Of a DNA stretch of 64,000 bases, positions 44,782 to 54,402 are shown piece by piece. The notes beneath the pieces were generated by a model. The model searched no databases. It was not told the DNA's origin and saw nothing but the letters and a program-made list of their open reading frames with translations. The position numbers and the translations under genes are program-made. Position 1 is the stretch's first letter; each line of letters opens with the position of its first letter. Source of the DNA: Flammeovirgaceae bacterium (lineage in GTDB: Bacteria > Bacteroidota > Bacteroidia > Cytophagales > Cyclobacteriaceae); NCBI GenBank assembly GCA_027487845.1, contig JAIYCV010000039.1, forward strand, positions 107,499 through 171,498, written 5' to 3'.

Positions 44782-45708
44782 TTAGTTCGTTGCCCCCGCC
44801 AGCAAATACAACACAGCCATTCTAATGGCCACCCCATTTTCTACCTGATCTAAAATTACGGAATGTGTCGAATCAGCAGCATCGCTGCTCAGTTCAACCC
44901 CACGGTTTATGGGGCCTGGATGCATCAGCACAATTTCTTTCTTTAAGCCAGCGAGCATTTTTTTGTTAATGCCATAATAGATAGAATATTCCCGTAACGA
45001 AGGGAAGTATTTTATTTGTTGCCGTTCTAGTTGAATTCGCAGTACGTTTGCTACTTCACACCACTCGAGTGCCTTCTTCACATCCAATTCAACAATTACA
45101 CCTAAACTGGTTATAAATTTAGGCAGTAGGGTAGGCGGCCCGCACACCATAACTTGAGCACCCAATTTCTTTAGGGCAAAAATGTTCGAAAGCGCCACGC
45201 GAGAATGGAGTATATCGCCTATGATGGCAATTTTCTTGCCTTCTAGATTTCCTAACTTTTCGCGGATGGAAAAGGCGTCCAGCAATGCCTGTGTGGGGTG
45301 TTCATGGGTGCCATCGCCCGCATTTATAATGTTTGCTTTTATGTGTTTGGCCAAATAATGCGGGGCGCCTGCGCTGGCATGCCGCATAACGATCATATCT
45401 ACCTTCATGGCCAATATGTTGTTTACCGTGTCTAGCAACGTTTCGCCTTTTTTAACCGAGCTGTTGGAGGCCGAAAAATTGATAACATCTGCGGAAAGTC
45501 TTTTCTGTGCTAACTCAAACGATAAACGCGTGCGAGTAGAGTTTTCGAAGAATACGTTGGCAATGGTAACATCCCGCAAGGAAGGCACTTTTTTAATAGG
45601 GCGGTTTATTACCTGTTTAAAGTTATCTGCGGTTTCAAAAATAAGTTCAATGTCTTCGCGGGTGATGTTTTTAATACCGAGCAAGTGACGCTGACTTAAT
45701 TTTGACAT
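44782..45708 (-). CDS. pyrB: Aspartate carbamoyltransferase catalytic subunit
   Basis: 308 residues. The carbamoyl-phosphate loop is FENSTRTRLSFELA, with the HPTQALLDAF motif and the C-terminal HPGPINRGVEL that distinguishes ATCase. It makes carbamoyl-aspartate in pyrimidine synthesis. No pyrI regulatory subunit is next to it. It follows pyrR by 5 bases on the same strand, consistent with a pyrR-pyrB operon. Confidence 0.97.
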   Translation of the reverse strand: MSKLSQRHLLGIKNITREDIELIFETADNFKQVINRPIKKVPSLRDVTIANVFFENSTRTRLSFELAQKRLSADVINFSASNSSVKKGETLLDTVNNILAMKVDMIVMRHASAGAPHYLAKHIKANIINAGDGTHEHPTQALLDAFSIREKLGNLEGKKIAIIGDILHSRVALSNIFALKKLGAQVMVCGPPTLLPKFITSLGVIVELDVKKALEWCEVANVLRIQLERQQIKYFPSLREYSIYYGINKKMLAGLKKEIVLMHPGPINRGVELSSDAADSTHSVILDQVENGVAIRMAVLYLLAGATN

Positions 45709-45713
45709 TTTGG

Positions 45714-46262
45714 TTATTGCTTTTCGTTATTTATTAACCAGATTTTATTTTGTTTGTGCCCTTGCGCTTCCAACTCCACCAACACACGCTGTGTGTCTAA
45801 GGTGTGTACATATTTGCCTACGTAGTCAGCATAAATCGGTAAATCACGTGTATATTTCCTGTCTACCAACACTAGCAATTCTACCTTTGCTGGGCGGCCA
45901 AAGGAGATCATAGCATCGAGTGCTGCGCGCACGGTTCTGCCAGTGTAAAGCACATCGTCAATCAACAATACGTTTTTGCCTTCAATGATAAAGTCAATCT
46001 TGGTTTCGCTTAGCTTGGCTGGAATTTCCCTCCTTCTAAAATCATCGCGATGGAAAGTAGTATCTAAATGACCAAATGGTATCTTCTTTCCAGTAATCAG
46101 TTCTAATTTTTTATGAATGAGATTGGCCAAAAAAATACCTCGTGGTTGCATTCCAATTACCACAGTATTTTCAAAACTGGTATGATTCTCTAGAATTTGG
46201 TGACAAAGGCGATTTAGCGTGATATCCAGCAGGTGCGAGTCGAGGATTAATTTTTTCTGCAT
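45714..46262 (-). CDS. pyrR: Bifunctional pyr operon regulator/uracil phosphoribosyltransferase
   Basis: 182 residues. The PRPP motif is VLLIDDVLYTGRTVRAALDA, and MQPRGIFLANLI plus the VDRKYTRDLPIYADYVGK segment are characteristic of PyrR. In Gram-positive bacteria it binds pyr mRNA; whether it regulates by RNA binding here is not shown, and I see no anti-terminator structure in the 88-base upstream region. Co-transcribed with pyrB. Confidence 0.93.
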   Translation of the reverse strand: MQKKLILDSHLLDITLNRLCHQILENHTSFENTVVIGMQPRGIFLANLIHKKLELITGKKIPFGHLDTTFHRDDFRRREIPAKLSETKIDFIIEGKNVLLIDDVLYTGRTVRAALDAMISFGRPAKVELLVLVDRKYTRDLPIYADYVGKYVHTLDTQRVLVELEAQGHKQNKIWLINNEKQ

Positions 46263-46350
46263 ACGCTCGCACGAAGGTAATAAAAATTGTTTGGAATTGA
46301 ATCGGCCTTTTATTTTGCTCTTAAAGAAGGCCTCTACTTCACTTAATGTC

Positions 46351-47904
46351 TTACTTTTGCTTTAACTTATTAATATAAAATACTCTTCGTTCTAGCCCGA
46401 GCTTGCCAAGTTTTTTATTGCGCAGCCGCTGAACTCCTGACGCGATTAAATAATCATCATACCAAAAGGCTAAGAAATTTGTAGCTCCATCCTTTTTTGC
46501 GGCTTCTTCCTCATCGTTACTTAATTGGATTGGAATTGATTTTTTTGGTGCTATAACGAGCGAGTCTTTTATGACTTTTGTGTGGAGTATATTTTCGAAT
46601 AGATAGACGAGATCGGCTCTGTTTTCGGTGGGTAGCACTTTTACATGCTGCTCTAACTGCATGTTCTTTATGTCGTTAATTTCAAGGCTGTTATCCCACA
46701 GAAGATTGGCCCTTCGATTAAATCCAGCGACAACGGCATGGGTATATTGAAATCCATCAAAAACATAATCGCCCCTATACGTAGAATTTGAATTTAAATA
46801 GGGATTAAAAGTAAATGCAGAATTGTAAAAATTTCGGTTGGAATAGGTCGGGTAGCTATATCTAGGGTAATATGATTCGGCAACGAGCAGGAAGTAGTTT
46901 TTATAGGGTATTAAATCATGAAGGATTAACCTATAACTAAACTTTGTCTGCCTACCTTTTGATGCTCTGCGGGTAATTCGCTCCCTTATTCTTACCTCTT
47001 TCCGTGTACGCATAAACGAGAAAAACTTTTTCAATTCACTAAAATTGTAATAGTTAACCTTTGATCTGCCCGTTGAATCGGCCACCGCAAAGAAAAGGCC
47101 TCTCGCATATTCTGTGTTTCTACCGTACGTACCTGCAATTAATTGGTTGCCATTTTCCAATGGTATCGATTTGCCGTGGATGAAATTTTTGCGGCTTTCT
47201 GAGTTTAAAACAATCGTTGATTTTAGGTTTGCTTCTTTATCATAATTTCGAAGCCAGAGGGACTTCCCTTTCGCAGCATTTTTTACCCTCACAATAATGT
47301 CGAAGCTCCCGTTGATATAGGTCTTTAGTTCAGTGATCTCTCCTGGTTCGTTAAAATATCCGGGAAGAACTTTTGTGGTTTTTGTGATAAAACTGTAATG
47401 TAAAACGATAGGGCGTAAATTAAAGTAGCCGCCAATAATTAATGAGTTCCCTGTTACATCAAAATCAGTGGGATTAAATGGAATAGCGTTGTTGATATCG
47501 TATGTGCCATAACTTCCTTTGGCCTCGTTAACAACAAGTACTTGATAGTTGGATGTTACAGAATTTTTATTCCAGTAGAGAAACACTAGAAATCCCTCTT
47601 TGGTCTTGGCTCGGAAGAAAGACAATTTACGATCCAGCATAATGGCCCCCTTCCATTGCTCTTTCAAGGCGGTGTCAAGTTTTTGCAACTCCACATAATT
47701 GGCATCGGGCGCCAACAAGGTTCGATATAAAATAATGCCTTTTTCCTTGAACGTGGCAATTTTGGGATACTCTGTTTCAGTAGCCAACAGAGGTAGCTCA
47801 ATTCTGGCAACTTGGTTAAGTTGGGCAAGCGAAGGCCTGATCCCCAAAAAAAGGAAACAGAAAACAAGATTACTCCACCCTGATTTTATTGATGTAAAAT
47901 ACAT
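46351..47904 (-). CDS. Exported protein, paralogue of the upstream gene, function unknown
   Basis: About 517 residues from the ATG at 47904 (MYFTSIKSGWSNLVFCFLFLG), which gives a signal peptide; a longer frame runs to 47997. The start overlaps the end of the upstream gene by about 35 bases. Architecture and motifs parallel that gene: VARIELPLLATETEYP, YNFSELKKFFSFM (compare YGYGELKHSFDFM), a low-complexity Tyr/Ser/Asn loop (YSYPTYSNRNFYN), and a C-terminus VFYINKLKQK (compare VFYINKIRVE). Probably a beta-propeller. No enzymatic motif recognised. Confidence 0.82.
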   Translation of the reverse strand: MYFTSIKSGWSNLVFCFLFLGIRPSLAQLNQVARIELPLLATETEYPKIATFKEKGIILYRTLLAPDANYVELQKLDTALKEQWKGAIMLDRKLSFFRAKTKEGFLVFLYWNKNSVTSNYQVLVVNEAKGSYGTYDINNAIPFNPTDFDVTGNSLIIGGYFNLRPIVLHYSFITKTTKVLPGYFNEPGEITELKTYINGSFDIIVRVKNAAKGKSLWLRNYDKEANLKSTIVLNSESRKNFIHGKSIPLENGNQLIAGTYGRNTEYARGLFFAVADSTGRSKVNYYNFSELKKFFSFMRTRKEVRIRERITRRASKGRQTKFSYRLILHDLIPYKNYFLLVAESYYPRYSYPTYSNRNFYNSAFTFNPYLNSNSTYRGDYVFDGFQYTHAVVAGFNRRANLLWDNSLEINDIKNMQLEQHVKVLPTENRADLVYLFENILHTKVIKDSLVIAPKKSIPIQLSNDEEEAAKKDGATNFLAFWYDDYLIASGVQRLRNKKLGKLGLERRVFYINKLKQK

Positions 47905-49426
47905 TTCGCGAAGGATCAACAGATTTTTCCGCATTCTTAATTGTACAGTAGCCCCAAGTGTAAAGAATATTTCGATACCAGCTTCGAATGCCGCCATCTT
48001 CGTTTGATTCGAACTTCACTTTGTCAGTAGGATTTTTAGACTCAATTTTGATCGTGTCTTGGGTGGATAGGTCGTTTAGCTCATTGATATTAAAGATGAG
48101 ATCGCTTTCTTTTTTATAAACCTGAGCAATTCCGGTCGGGATAGAAACAAAGTCGGATACTTGATCGAGCGATAACAACTTGACGTTTTCCAAAGGGAGC
48201 CCATAATCTTTTATCAGCTTCCCTCTTGCATCAAATTCTACTACAAGCGTGTGAAACACCTGTTCTCCATTGGGCCTGTTTCCATAATTAGTAAAAGGAC
48301 CATTGACATACCTATTTGAGTAAGGACTGAAGAACGACTGTGGGGCGTAGTAAAACGAGGAGGAATAGGGACTATATGGATTGGAGGTAGGGAGCGAAGC
48401 AGAATAGGCTGAATACATCTCGGCCAAAAGCGTAAAACCTTTTTTTGTTTCCTCCATTTTTACAATATGTAATGGATTTTTGTAATTCGGTTTTCGTTCA
48501 CTCTTCTGATTAGTTGATTCTCTTGATTTTATCTTTTCTGCCCTTTTTGGATTCATGAAATCAAAGGAATGTTTTAGTTCACCATAGCCATAAAATTGGA
48601 TGGCTTGTGCCTCAAACGGATCGGCCATTAACGTAAATACGCCACTCGCCATTTTCGATTTCTCAACGCCCCAAGCCCCCATAATAATGAGTTCATCTCT
48701 TTCTAACACACTCGTAATGCCTGAAATAATTGTCTTTCCTATCGGGATATCAATGATGTCTTCTAAAAGCTGCGTGCCTTTGCTGTCATAGGTTCGCAAT
48801 ACAATTTTTTTACTTTCTTTATTGCCCCGGTCAACCAGCAATACATTAAATGTGTTGTTTTTGTTTACTCTCAGATCTAACAACTCATTGTCTGTCAAAA
48901 AGAAGCCGGGCAGGATTTTCAGATTATCTTTTTCTACATCATACAAGATTACAGCGGGTTCATTAGATACGTACCCGCCAAATACGGCCGCATCATTTAG
49001 CATGCTAAAATGAGATAGCTTAAACTCCACTTGCTGTTTTATTGTGTAGGTGGTCTCATGATAGTTACCAATATTGATTTTTAGCAAAATGAGGTTATTA
49101 AAATTGGTGTCTCCCTCTCGAAAGAGGTAATAGAGATCTGTATTTATGAAATCATACCCAACTAATTTTAATTTGGGATCAAGAGTAACTTCTTTTCTGT
49201 ATTTTTCTTGCAGTGCGGTGTCAAGTAACACTAACTCCCAAAGGTTCTTCCGGTCCTTAATTTTGTCTTTATCCTGAAGAATGGCCAGTCCATTTTCTCT
49301 CATCGAAATTAGCAGAGGGCTGTTGGTACCCTGTTTTTCTTCGAGTTCGAAACGGGCGGGTTGAGTAATTTGTGCCCCCGCTAATTTCACCAATAACGCA
49401 AAGAGAAATACGTATGTAAAGCGCAT
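47870..49426 (-). CDS. Exported protein, paralogue of the downstream gene, function unknown
   Basis: 518 residues with a signal peptide (FTYVFLFALLVKLAGAQ). Predominantly beta, with a Tyr/Ser/Pro-rich loop (residues ~350-395, SNPYSPYSSSFYYAPQSFFSPYSNR in part) that may be a surface or adhesion-like insertion. It shares layout and several motifs with the next gene, so the pair arose by tandem duplication and has diverged widely. It follows the EVE gene by 4 bases. Confidence 0.82.
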   Translation of the reverse strand: MRFTYVFLFALLVKLAGAQITQPARFELEEKQGTNSPLLISMRENGLAILQDKDKIKDRKNLWELVLLDTALQEKYRKEVTLDPKLKLVGYDFINTDLYYLFREGDTNFNNLILLKINIGNYHETTYTIKQQVEFKLSHFSMLNDAAVFGGYVSNEPAVILYDVEKDNLKILPGFFLTDNELLDLRVNKNNTFNVLLVDRGNKESKKIVLRTYDSKGTQLLEDIIDIPIGKTIISGITSVLERDELIIMGAWGVEKSKMASGVFTLMADPFEAQAIQFYGYGELKHSFDFMNPKRAEKIKSRESTNQKSERKPNYKNPLHIVKMEETKKGFTLLAEMYSAYSASLPTSNPYSPYSSSFYYAPQSFFSPYSNRYVNGPFTNYGNRPNGEQVFHTLVVEFDARGKLIKDYGLPLENVKLLSLDQVSDFVSIPTGIAQVYKKESDLIFNINELNDLSTQDTIKIESKNPTDKVKFESNEDGGIRSWYRNILYTWGYCTIKNAEKSVDPSRNVFYINKIRVE

Positions 49427-49430
49427 TGTT

Positions 49431-49832
49431 TTATTCTTCTGAAAGCCCTATGATCAGGTCAAATTCCTCCCTTTTAACTGGTTGCACCGAAAGGCGAGAG
49501 TTCTTAACCAACACCATTTCAGCTAGCATTTTATGTTGTTTAACATCGGCAAGTGAAATTGGTTTCTTCAATTTTGCAACGGGGGAGATCTCCACCGCTA
49601 TCCAGGCCGCATCTTTAGGATCGGCAAACGCCTCCTTGCTGATCTTTGCTATACCAACCACTGCTTTGTCGATGTTGCTATGGTAAAAAAAGGCTAGATC
49701 TCCCTTTTTCATTTCTTTTAGGTTGTTTCGCGCCTGAAAGTTTCTCACCCCGTCCCACACCGTTTTTTTGTCTTTCTCAAGATCGCCCCACGCATAGGTG
49801 TCTGGTTCAGACTTCATCAACCAATAATTCAT
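49431..49832 (-). CDS. EVE-domain protein
   Basis: 133 residues. The start NYWLMKSEPDTYAWGDL and the block VWDGVRNFQARNNLKEMKKGDLAFFYHS (partly shown) are diagnostic of the EVE/thymocyte nuclear protein 1 family, related to PUA and YTH folds that read modified bases. In bacteria it may bind modified nucleic acids (family knowledge). It is the first gene of an apparent operon with the two exported paralogues. Confidence 0.92.
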   Translation of the reverse strand: MNYWLMKSEPDTYAWGDLEKDKKTVWDGVRNFQARNNLKEMKKGDLAFFYHSNIDKAVVGIAKISKEAFADPKDAAWIAVEISPVAKLKKPISLADVKQHKMLAEMVLVKNSRLSVQPVKREEFDLIIGLSEE

Positions 49833-50024
49833 AGTAAAGTAAATATTAAGAAGCTAAAAATAACAAATACTCTTTGTATTTTACCACAGTTTTTTTCTTC
49901 ACAGAACTTATTCAAACATGAAATCGCGGCAAAGACGCTCTACACCCAGCAGCCTGATAATCTCTGCGATCCCCCCGCTTGTAGCCTGGCAAGCAATGTG
50001 GTTACCAAAAACAATTATTTACAC

Positions 50025-50996
50025 GTGAAAGTTCTAATTATTCGGTTTTCATCCATTGGCGATATTGTGCTTACAACGCCAGTAATTAGGGTGTTAAAAA
50101 CGCAGCTAGACGATGCCGAAATACACTACGCTACAAAACTTCAATTCAAATCAATTTTGCTGCACAATCCGTATTTAGATAAAATCCATTACTTAAATGA
50201 CAGTTTAATAGAGTTGATAAAAGAGTTACGGGCTGAAAGATTTGATTATGTGATTGATCTTCACAACAATTTAAGGACGTTGCAAGTAAAGACATCGCTG
50301 GGAGTCAAATCAAAAAGCGTTAATAAGCTCAATTTTAAAAAATGGCTTTTGGTGAATTTCAAGATCAGTTATCTACCGAAAGAACACATCGTTGACAGGT
50401 ATTTGCAAGTGTGCAGCAAATTAGGTATCAAAAACGATGCGCTGGGGTTAGATTATTTTATTGGTGACGCGGATGAAGTGCCAATCGACTGGCTTCCTAT
50501 TTCGCACCGGTTCGGGTTTGTTGCGTATGCGATGGGCGCTCAACATGCCACCAAAAAACTTCCGTTGAATAAGATGATAGAGCTATGTACCAAAATTGGC
50601 AGGCCAATGGTATTGCTTGGCGGAACGGGGGAAGTAGAAGATGCGGAAAAAATCAGAGTTCATTTTGAAACGAAAGCCTCGCGCACCATCATTTACAATG
50701 CATGCGGCAAATACAGCTTAAACCAATCGGCAAGTATTTTAAAGAAATCGCAACTGGTCTTTACCCACGATACGGGATTGATGCACATTGCCGCGGCCTT
50801 CAAGCGGGAAGTTATTAGTATCTGGGGAAACACCGTACCCGATTTTGGGATGACACCCTATCGAACAAAATTCACGGTGCTAGAGAACACCAGAATTGAT
50901 TGCAGGCCCTGCTCAAAAATTGGTTTTAGCAAGTGTCCAAAAGGTCATTTTAAGTGTATGAACGAGTTGTTGTTCGATTTTGAGCTTTATTCTTAG
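50025..50996 (+). CDS. Glycosyltransferase family 9 (heptosyltransferase-like)
   Basis: 323 residues from the GTG at 50025; the start KVLIIRFSSIGDIVLTTPVIRVL is the conserved GT9 N-terminus, so the longer frame from 49998 is less likely. Other motifs: VIDLHNNLRT, VLLGGTGEVEDAEKI and FTHDTGLMHIAAAF. It transfers a sugar (heptose or similar) to lipopolysaccharide core in the cytoplasm. Cys residues near the end (RPCSKIGFSKCPKGHFKC) are common in this group. It is a single gene, divergent from EVE and convergent with ispD. Confidence 0.9.
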   Translation: MKVLIIRFSSIGDIVLTTPVIRVLKTQLDDAEIHYATKLQFKSILLHNPYLDKIHYLNDSLIELIKELRAERFDYVIDLHNNLRTLQVKTSLGVKSKSVNKLNFKKWLLVNFKISYLPKEHIVDRYLQVCSKLGIKNDALGLDYFIGDADEVPIDWLPISHRFGFVAYAMGAQHATKKLPLNKMIELCTKIGRPMVLLGGTGEVEDAEKIRVHFETKASRTIIYNACGKYSLNQSASILKKSQLVFTHDTGLMHIAAAFKREVISIWGNTVPDFGMTPYRTKFTVLENTRIDCRPCSKIGFSKCPKGHFKCMNELLFDFELYS

Positions 50997-51028
50997 CAGG
51001 CGATTTTTGCTTCACAAAAATTGAAAAG

Positions 51029-51712
51029 TCATTTTTTCAATCTTGAATCCATTAATGCACTTGCTACTGTAAGGTCCTCAGGAGTAGTGATTTTTATATT
51101 CTCATAACTGCCTTCAAAAAGAGAAATTATATGCCCCGCTTTTTCAGCAACACTTGCATCGTCTGTTAAACTGCTGTCTTCTTTGCCCTCGTAGGCTTTT
51201 TTGATCAATTGTAAATCGAATGTTTGTGGAGTTTGTATCAATCTGAATTTTGAACGATCTACTGCTTTGGTATTGTCTTGATCTGTTATTCGAATAGATT
51301 CCTTTAAACGAACAGCCGCCACCGCACATGAGTGTATTGCCGCCAACCTAAAGGAAGCTCCAATGATATCCTCACTCACCAATGGGCGAACGCCATCATG
51401 TATTGCCACAAGGCCTTCTCCTTCCATTAATGCCAATCCATTTTTCACTGATTGAAATCTGGTTTCACCTCCTTTTTGCAGAATAATGGGCTTAGAAAAA
51501 TTAAACTTTGCGCAGATAGATTTCCAAATGACAAAGTCATCTTCCGGTAAGACAAGAACTATTTTTAACGTGGATGAATAACGATAGAAAGCTTCAAGTG
51601 TATGCAGCAAAATTGGTTTGCCGTTCAATTCTATGAATTGCTTTGGTAAGGTACTTTTTATGCGTGTTCCTTTGCCACCGGCAACAATAAGAGCGTATTC
51701 TGGCTGCTTCAA
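51029..51712 (-). CDS. ispD: 2-C-methyl-D-erythritol 4-phosphate cytidylyltransferase
   Basis: 227 residues. The CTP loop is VAGGKGTRIKSTLPKQF, with AIHDGVRPLVS and the C-terminal KITTPEDL motif. It makes CDP-methylerythritol in the non-mevalonate isoprenoid pathway. The start codon is TTG at 51712; no ATG precedes the conserved ALIVAGG in frame. It lies downstream of queA with a terminator hairpin between them, so it may be expressed mainly by read-through or from an unseen promoter. Confidence 0.94.
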   Translation of the reverse strand: MKQPEYALIVAGGKGTRIKSTLPKQFIELNGKPILLHTLEAFYRYSSTLKIVLVLPEDDFVIWKSICAKFNFSKPIILQKGGETRFQSVKNGLALMEGEGLVAIHDGVRPLVSEDIIGASFRLAAIHSCAVAAVRLKESIRITDQDNTKAVDRSKFRLIQTPQTFDLQLIKKAYEGKEDSSLTDDASVAEKAGHIISLFEGSYENIKITTPEDLTVASALMDSRLKK

Positions 51713-51734
51713 ACTGATCTGTTTTTGTATAAAA

Positions 51735-51765
51735 GTAAAAAAGCTTCAGGTATTTCCTGAAGCTT
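51735..51765 (-). terminator. Intrinsic terminator downstream of queA
   Basis: A 10-bp stem aagcttcagg/cctgaagctt with a 5-base loop (51741-51765), followed on the reverse strand by a T-rich run. It lies between queA and ispD. Confidence 0.78.
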
Positions 51766-51790
51766 GTATTCAATATAAATTGGTTGGGTT

Positions 51791-52837
51791 CTAAAGGATC
51801 AACAAAGCATCTCCGTAAGTAAGAAACTTATATTTTTCTTTTTTAGCCATTTCGTAGGCTTTCATTACTAAGTCAAATCCACCAAATGCAGCCGTCATCA
51901 TAAGCAAAGTTGATTCAGGCTGGTGAAAGTTGGTGACTAACGAGCTGCAAATTTTAAAATCATAGGGTGGGAATATAAACTTGTCAGTCCACCCTTCGCG
52001 TTCTTTTAAGCGATTAGTGGCGGATACAGCCGTTTCTAACGAGCGCATAGAAGTAGTGCCAATAGCACACACCTTGTTTTTGTTTTCCAACGCCTTGTTT
52101 ACAGCATTCACACATTCTGTTCCAACAATGTAGTTCTCAGAATCCATTTTATGTTTTGTGAGGTCTTCCACATCTACCGCACGGAAAGTTCCTAAACCGA
52201 TATGCAGTGTAATATAGGCCATGTCAATGCCTTTTAACTGAAGACGTTTTACCAACTGCTTGGTAAAGTGCATTCCAGCCGTAGGGGCAGAAACAGCACC
52301 TTTATTTTTCGCAAAAATTGTTTGAAAGCGCTCTTTGTCTGCCGATTCAATTTTGCGTTTAATGTACTTTGGAAGTGGAGTCTCGCCAAGTGACTCAACT
52401 ACTTTGTTAAATGCCTCGGCATCTCCATCAAACAAGAAACGGATAGTTCTTCCCCTCGAAGTCGTGTTATCGATTACTTCAGCCACTAGGTCGCCATCTC
52501 CAAAATACAATTTGTTTCCTACACGAATTTTTCTGGCTGGGTCTACCAATACATCCCACAAATGCATCTCAGCATTTAACTCGCGCAACAAAAAAACTTC
52601 AATTTTTGCTCCTGTTTTTTCCTTGCGTCCATACAAGCGAGCAGGAAATACCATGGTATCATTTGCTACCATGATGTCGCCATCATCAAAAAAATTTACA
52701 ATGTCTTTGAAAATCTTATGTTCAATTTTTCCTGTTGAACGATTGACCACCATTAATCTTGATTCATCACGATTTTCGGCTGGGTGAGAAGCAATTAAAC
52801 TAGGAGGCAGGTCGAATTTAAATTCTGATAATTTCAT
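51791..52837 (-). CDS. queA: S-adenosylmethionine:tRNA ribosyltransferase-isomerase
   Basis: 348 residues. Typical QueA blocks: [46 protein letters not shown], and [17 protein letters not shown]. It adds the epoxycyclopentane group from SAM to preQ1 in tRNA during queuosine formation. Length is normal. A strong promoter match lies about 40 nt upstream. Confidence 0.97.
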   Translation of the reverse strand: MKLSEFKFDLPPSLIASHPAENRDESRLMVVNRSTGKIEHKIFKDIVNFFDDGDIMVANDTMVFPARLYGRKEKTGAKIEVFLLRELNAEMHLWDVLVDPARKIRVGNKLYFGDGDLVAEVIDNTTSRGRTIRFLFDGDAEAFNKVVESLGETPLPKYIKRKIESADKERFQTIFAKNKGAVSAPTAGMHFTKQLVKRLQLKGIDMAYITLHIGLGTFRAVDVEDLTKHKMDSENYIVGTECVNAVNKALENKNKVCAIGTTSMRSLETAVSATNRLKEREGWTDKFIFPPYDFKICSSLVTNFHQPESTLLMMTAAFGGFDLVMKAYEMAKKEKYKFLTYGDALLIL

Positions 52838-52878
52838 TGGTAACTTACGGGTTTCCTTAAGGTTTTATAACGAGGGTG

Positions 52879-52908
52879 CAAAATTAAAGAAACTACGTTG
52901 AAATGCAA
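52879..52908 (-). promoter_or_regulatory. Bacteroidota sigma-A promoter for queA
   Basis: Reverse strand: TTG (52908-52906), a 19-nt spacer, TAATTTTG (52886-52879). This matches consensus; the transcript would start near 52872, giving a leader of about 35 nt. Confidence 0.7.
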
Positions 52909-53074
52909 CCTTAATTTTTACTTGCTTTGAATTAGCAATTGAGAGGGTCTACACCCAACAGCATGATTATGATATCTCATGGCTCGATACTAACGTCTCA
53001 CCACTAATTTAGCCATGAAATGAAACTAAAATATATTTTTCGCGTCATAACAAAAACTTAAAAAGCACGCAGGG

Positions 53075-54337
53075 ATGCTAACTATTCGCCTTATTTTTGA
53101 AAGCTTTAGCTTTGCTTGGAAAGCGCTTAAGTCAAATATTCTACGAACAATTTTATCGCTATTGGGAGTGACCGTTGGCATTTTCGCTATCATCGCTGTG
53201 CTTACCATGGTTGATTCGTTGGAAAAAAATATTAAAGACAGCTTGAATTTTCTTGGCACAGGAGTAATCTATTTGGATAAGTGGCCTTACATTGCCGAAG
53301 CTGGGCAAGAATACAAATGGTGGGAGTATCGGAGAAGACCCAATTTATCAGTGAATGAATTCAAGTTTTTACAAGCAAATCTGAAAAACCAAAGTGTCAT
53401 CAGCATGTATGCTGATAAGCGCAACGTAATTGTTAAGAGGGGAAGCAATAGTATTGGGCAGATTGTGTTGAATGGCGCAGGCACTGGCTTCGAAAAAATA
53501 TTTGAGATTAATTTAGAGGAGGGAAGATACTTTACAGACGATGAATTGGAAGGGGGGCGAAACATAGTAATCTTAGGGAAGGAAGTTGCCAACGCTCTTT
53601 TTCCAGATGGAAATGCAATAGGCAGTGATGTAAAAGTTCGCAACCTGAAATTTAAAGTGATCGCTGTCATTAAACGAGAAGGGCAAAGTTTTATGGGTTG
53701 GTCAAGCAAAGACTATTCCGTTTACATTCCTTACAACTCGTTCCGTAAACTCTATCAAACTGGCACAGGCGTCTGGAATGAACTTGAATCTACCATCGGT
53801 ATTAAAGGTCACGAAAGTGATATTGGCTTGGTGGAATTAGAAAACGAAATCAAAGGACTTCTAAGAAGCAAAAGGGGATTAAGGCCGAGAAGTAAAGATA
53901 CTTTTTCTATCAACCGGCCAGAAGCAATTGCTAACGAAATAAGTGGCGTATTTGATGTGTTGGGGCTTGCTGGCTGGGTAATAGGCGGTTTTTCAATATT
54001 GGTAGGCGGTTTTGGAATTGCTAATATTATGTTTGTTTCGGTCAAAGAACGAACGCCCATCATTGGGCTTCAGAAATCGCTTGGCGCGAAAAATTTTTTC
54101 ATTCTCTTCCAATTTTTATTTGAAGCGGTTTTCTTGAGTTTAATCGGGGGCCTTTCAGGGTTGTTTTTAGTTTATTTAATGACTCTAATTCCTTTTGGAA
54201 GCCTGGTGGTAGTGCTGACGTTCAAAAATATTGTTTTAGGTCTGGGAGTTTCTTCAATTATTGGATTGGTGGCTGGCATTGTGCCCGCTGCGATGGCGGC
54301 TCGGCTAGATCCAGTTGCTGCCATTAGAGCAAACTAG
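53075..54337 (+). CDS. ABC transporter permease, MacB/FtsX type (copy 1)
   Basis: 420 residues. The N-terminus has ILRTILSLLGVTVGIFAIIAVLTMVDSLEKN, the first transmembrane segment (partly shown), followed by a large MacB-like periplasmic domain. Three C-terminal spans surround VGGFGIANIMFVSVKERTPIIGLQKSLGA, and the end is GIVPAAMAARLDPVAAIRAN, all typical of the MacB permease family. No ATPase or membrane-fusion gene is adjacent, so partners must be elsewhere. The next gene is a close paralogue. Confidence 0.93.
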   Translation: MLTIRLIFESFSFAWKALKSNILRTILSLLGVTVGIFAIIAVLTMVDSLEKNIKDSLNFLGTGVIYLDKWPYIAEAGQEYKWWEYRRRPNLSVNEFKFLQANLKNQSVISMYADKRNVIVKRGSNSIGQIVLNGAGTGFEKIFEINLEEGRYFTDDELEGGRNIVILGKEVANALFPDGNAIGSDVKVRNLKFKVIAVIKREGQSFMGWSSKDYSVYIPYNSFRKLYQTGTGVWNELESTIGIKGHESDIGLVELENEIKGLLRSKRGLRPRSKDTFSINRPEAIANEISGVFDVLGLAGWVIGGFSILVGGFGIANIMFVSVKERTPIIGLQKSLGAKNFFILFQFLFEAVFLSLIGGLSGLFLVYLMTLIPFGSLVVVLTFKNIVLGLGVSSIIGLVAGIVPAAMAARLDPVAAIRAN

Positions 54338-54402
54338 TCCAAAATTTTCTTTTTAGTTTCTGATCCAATAAACCTTGATTCATTTTTTCCGTTCTTTACC
54401 GA

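Noticed and set aside
46263..46350. PyrR-type attenuator upstream of pyrR-pyrB.
   Set aside because: No paired anti-terminator/terminator structure or pyr RNA binding motif could be seen.
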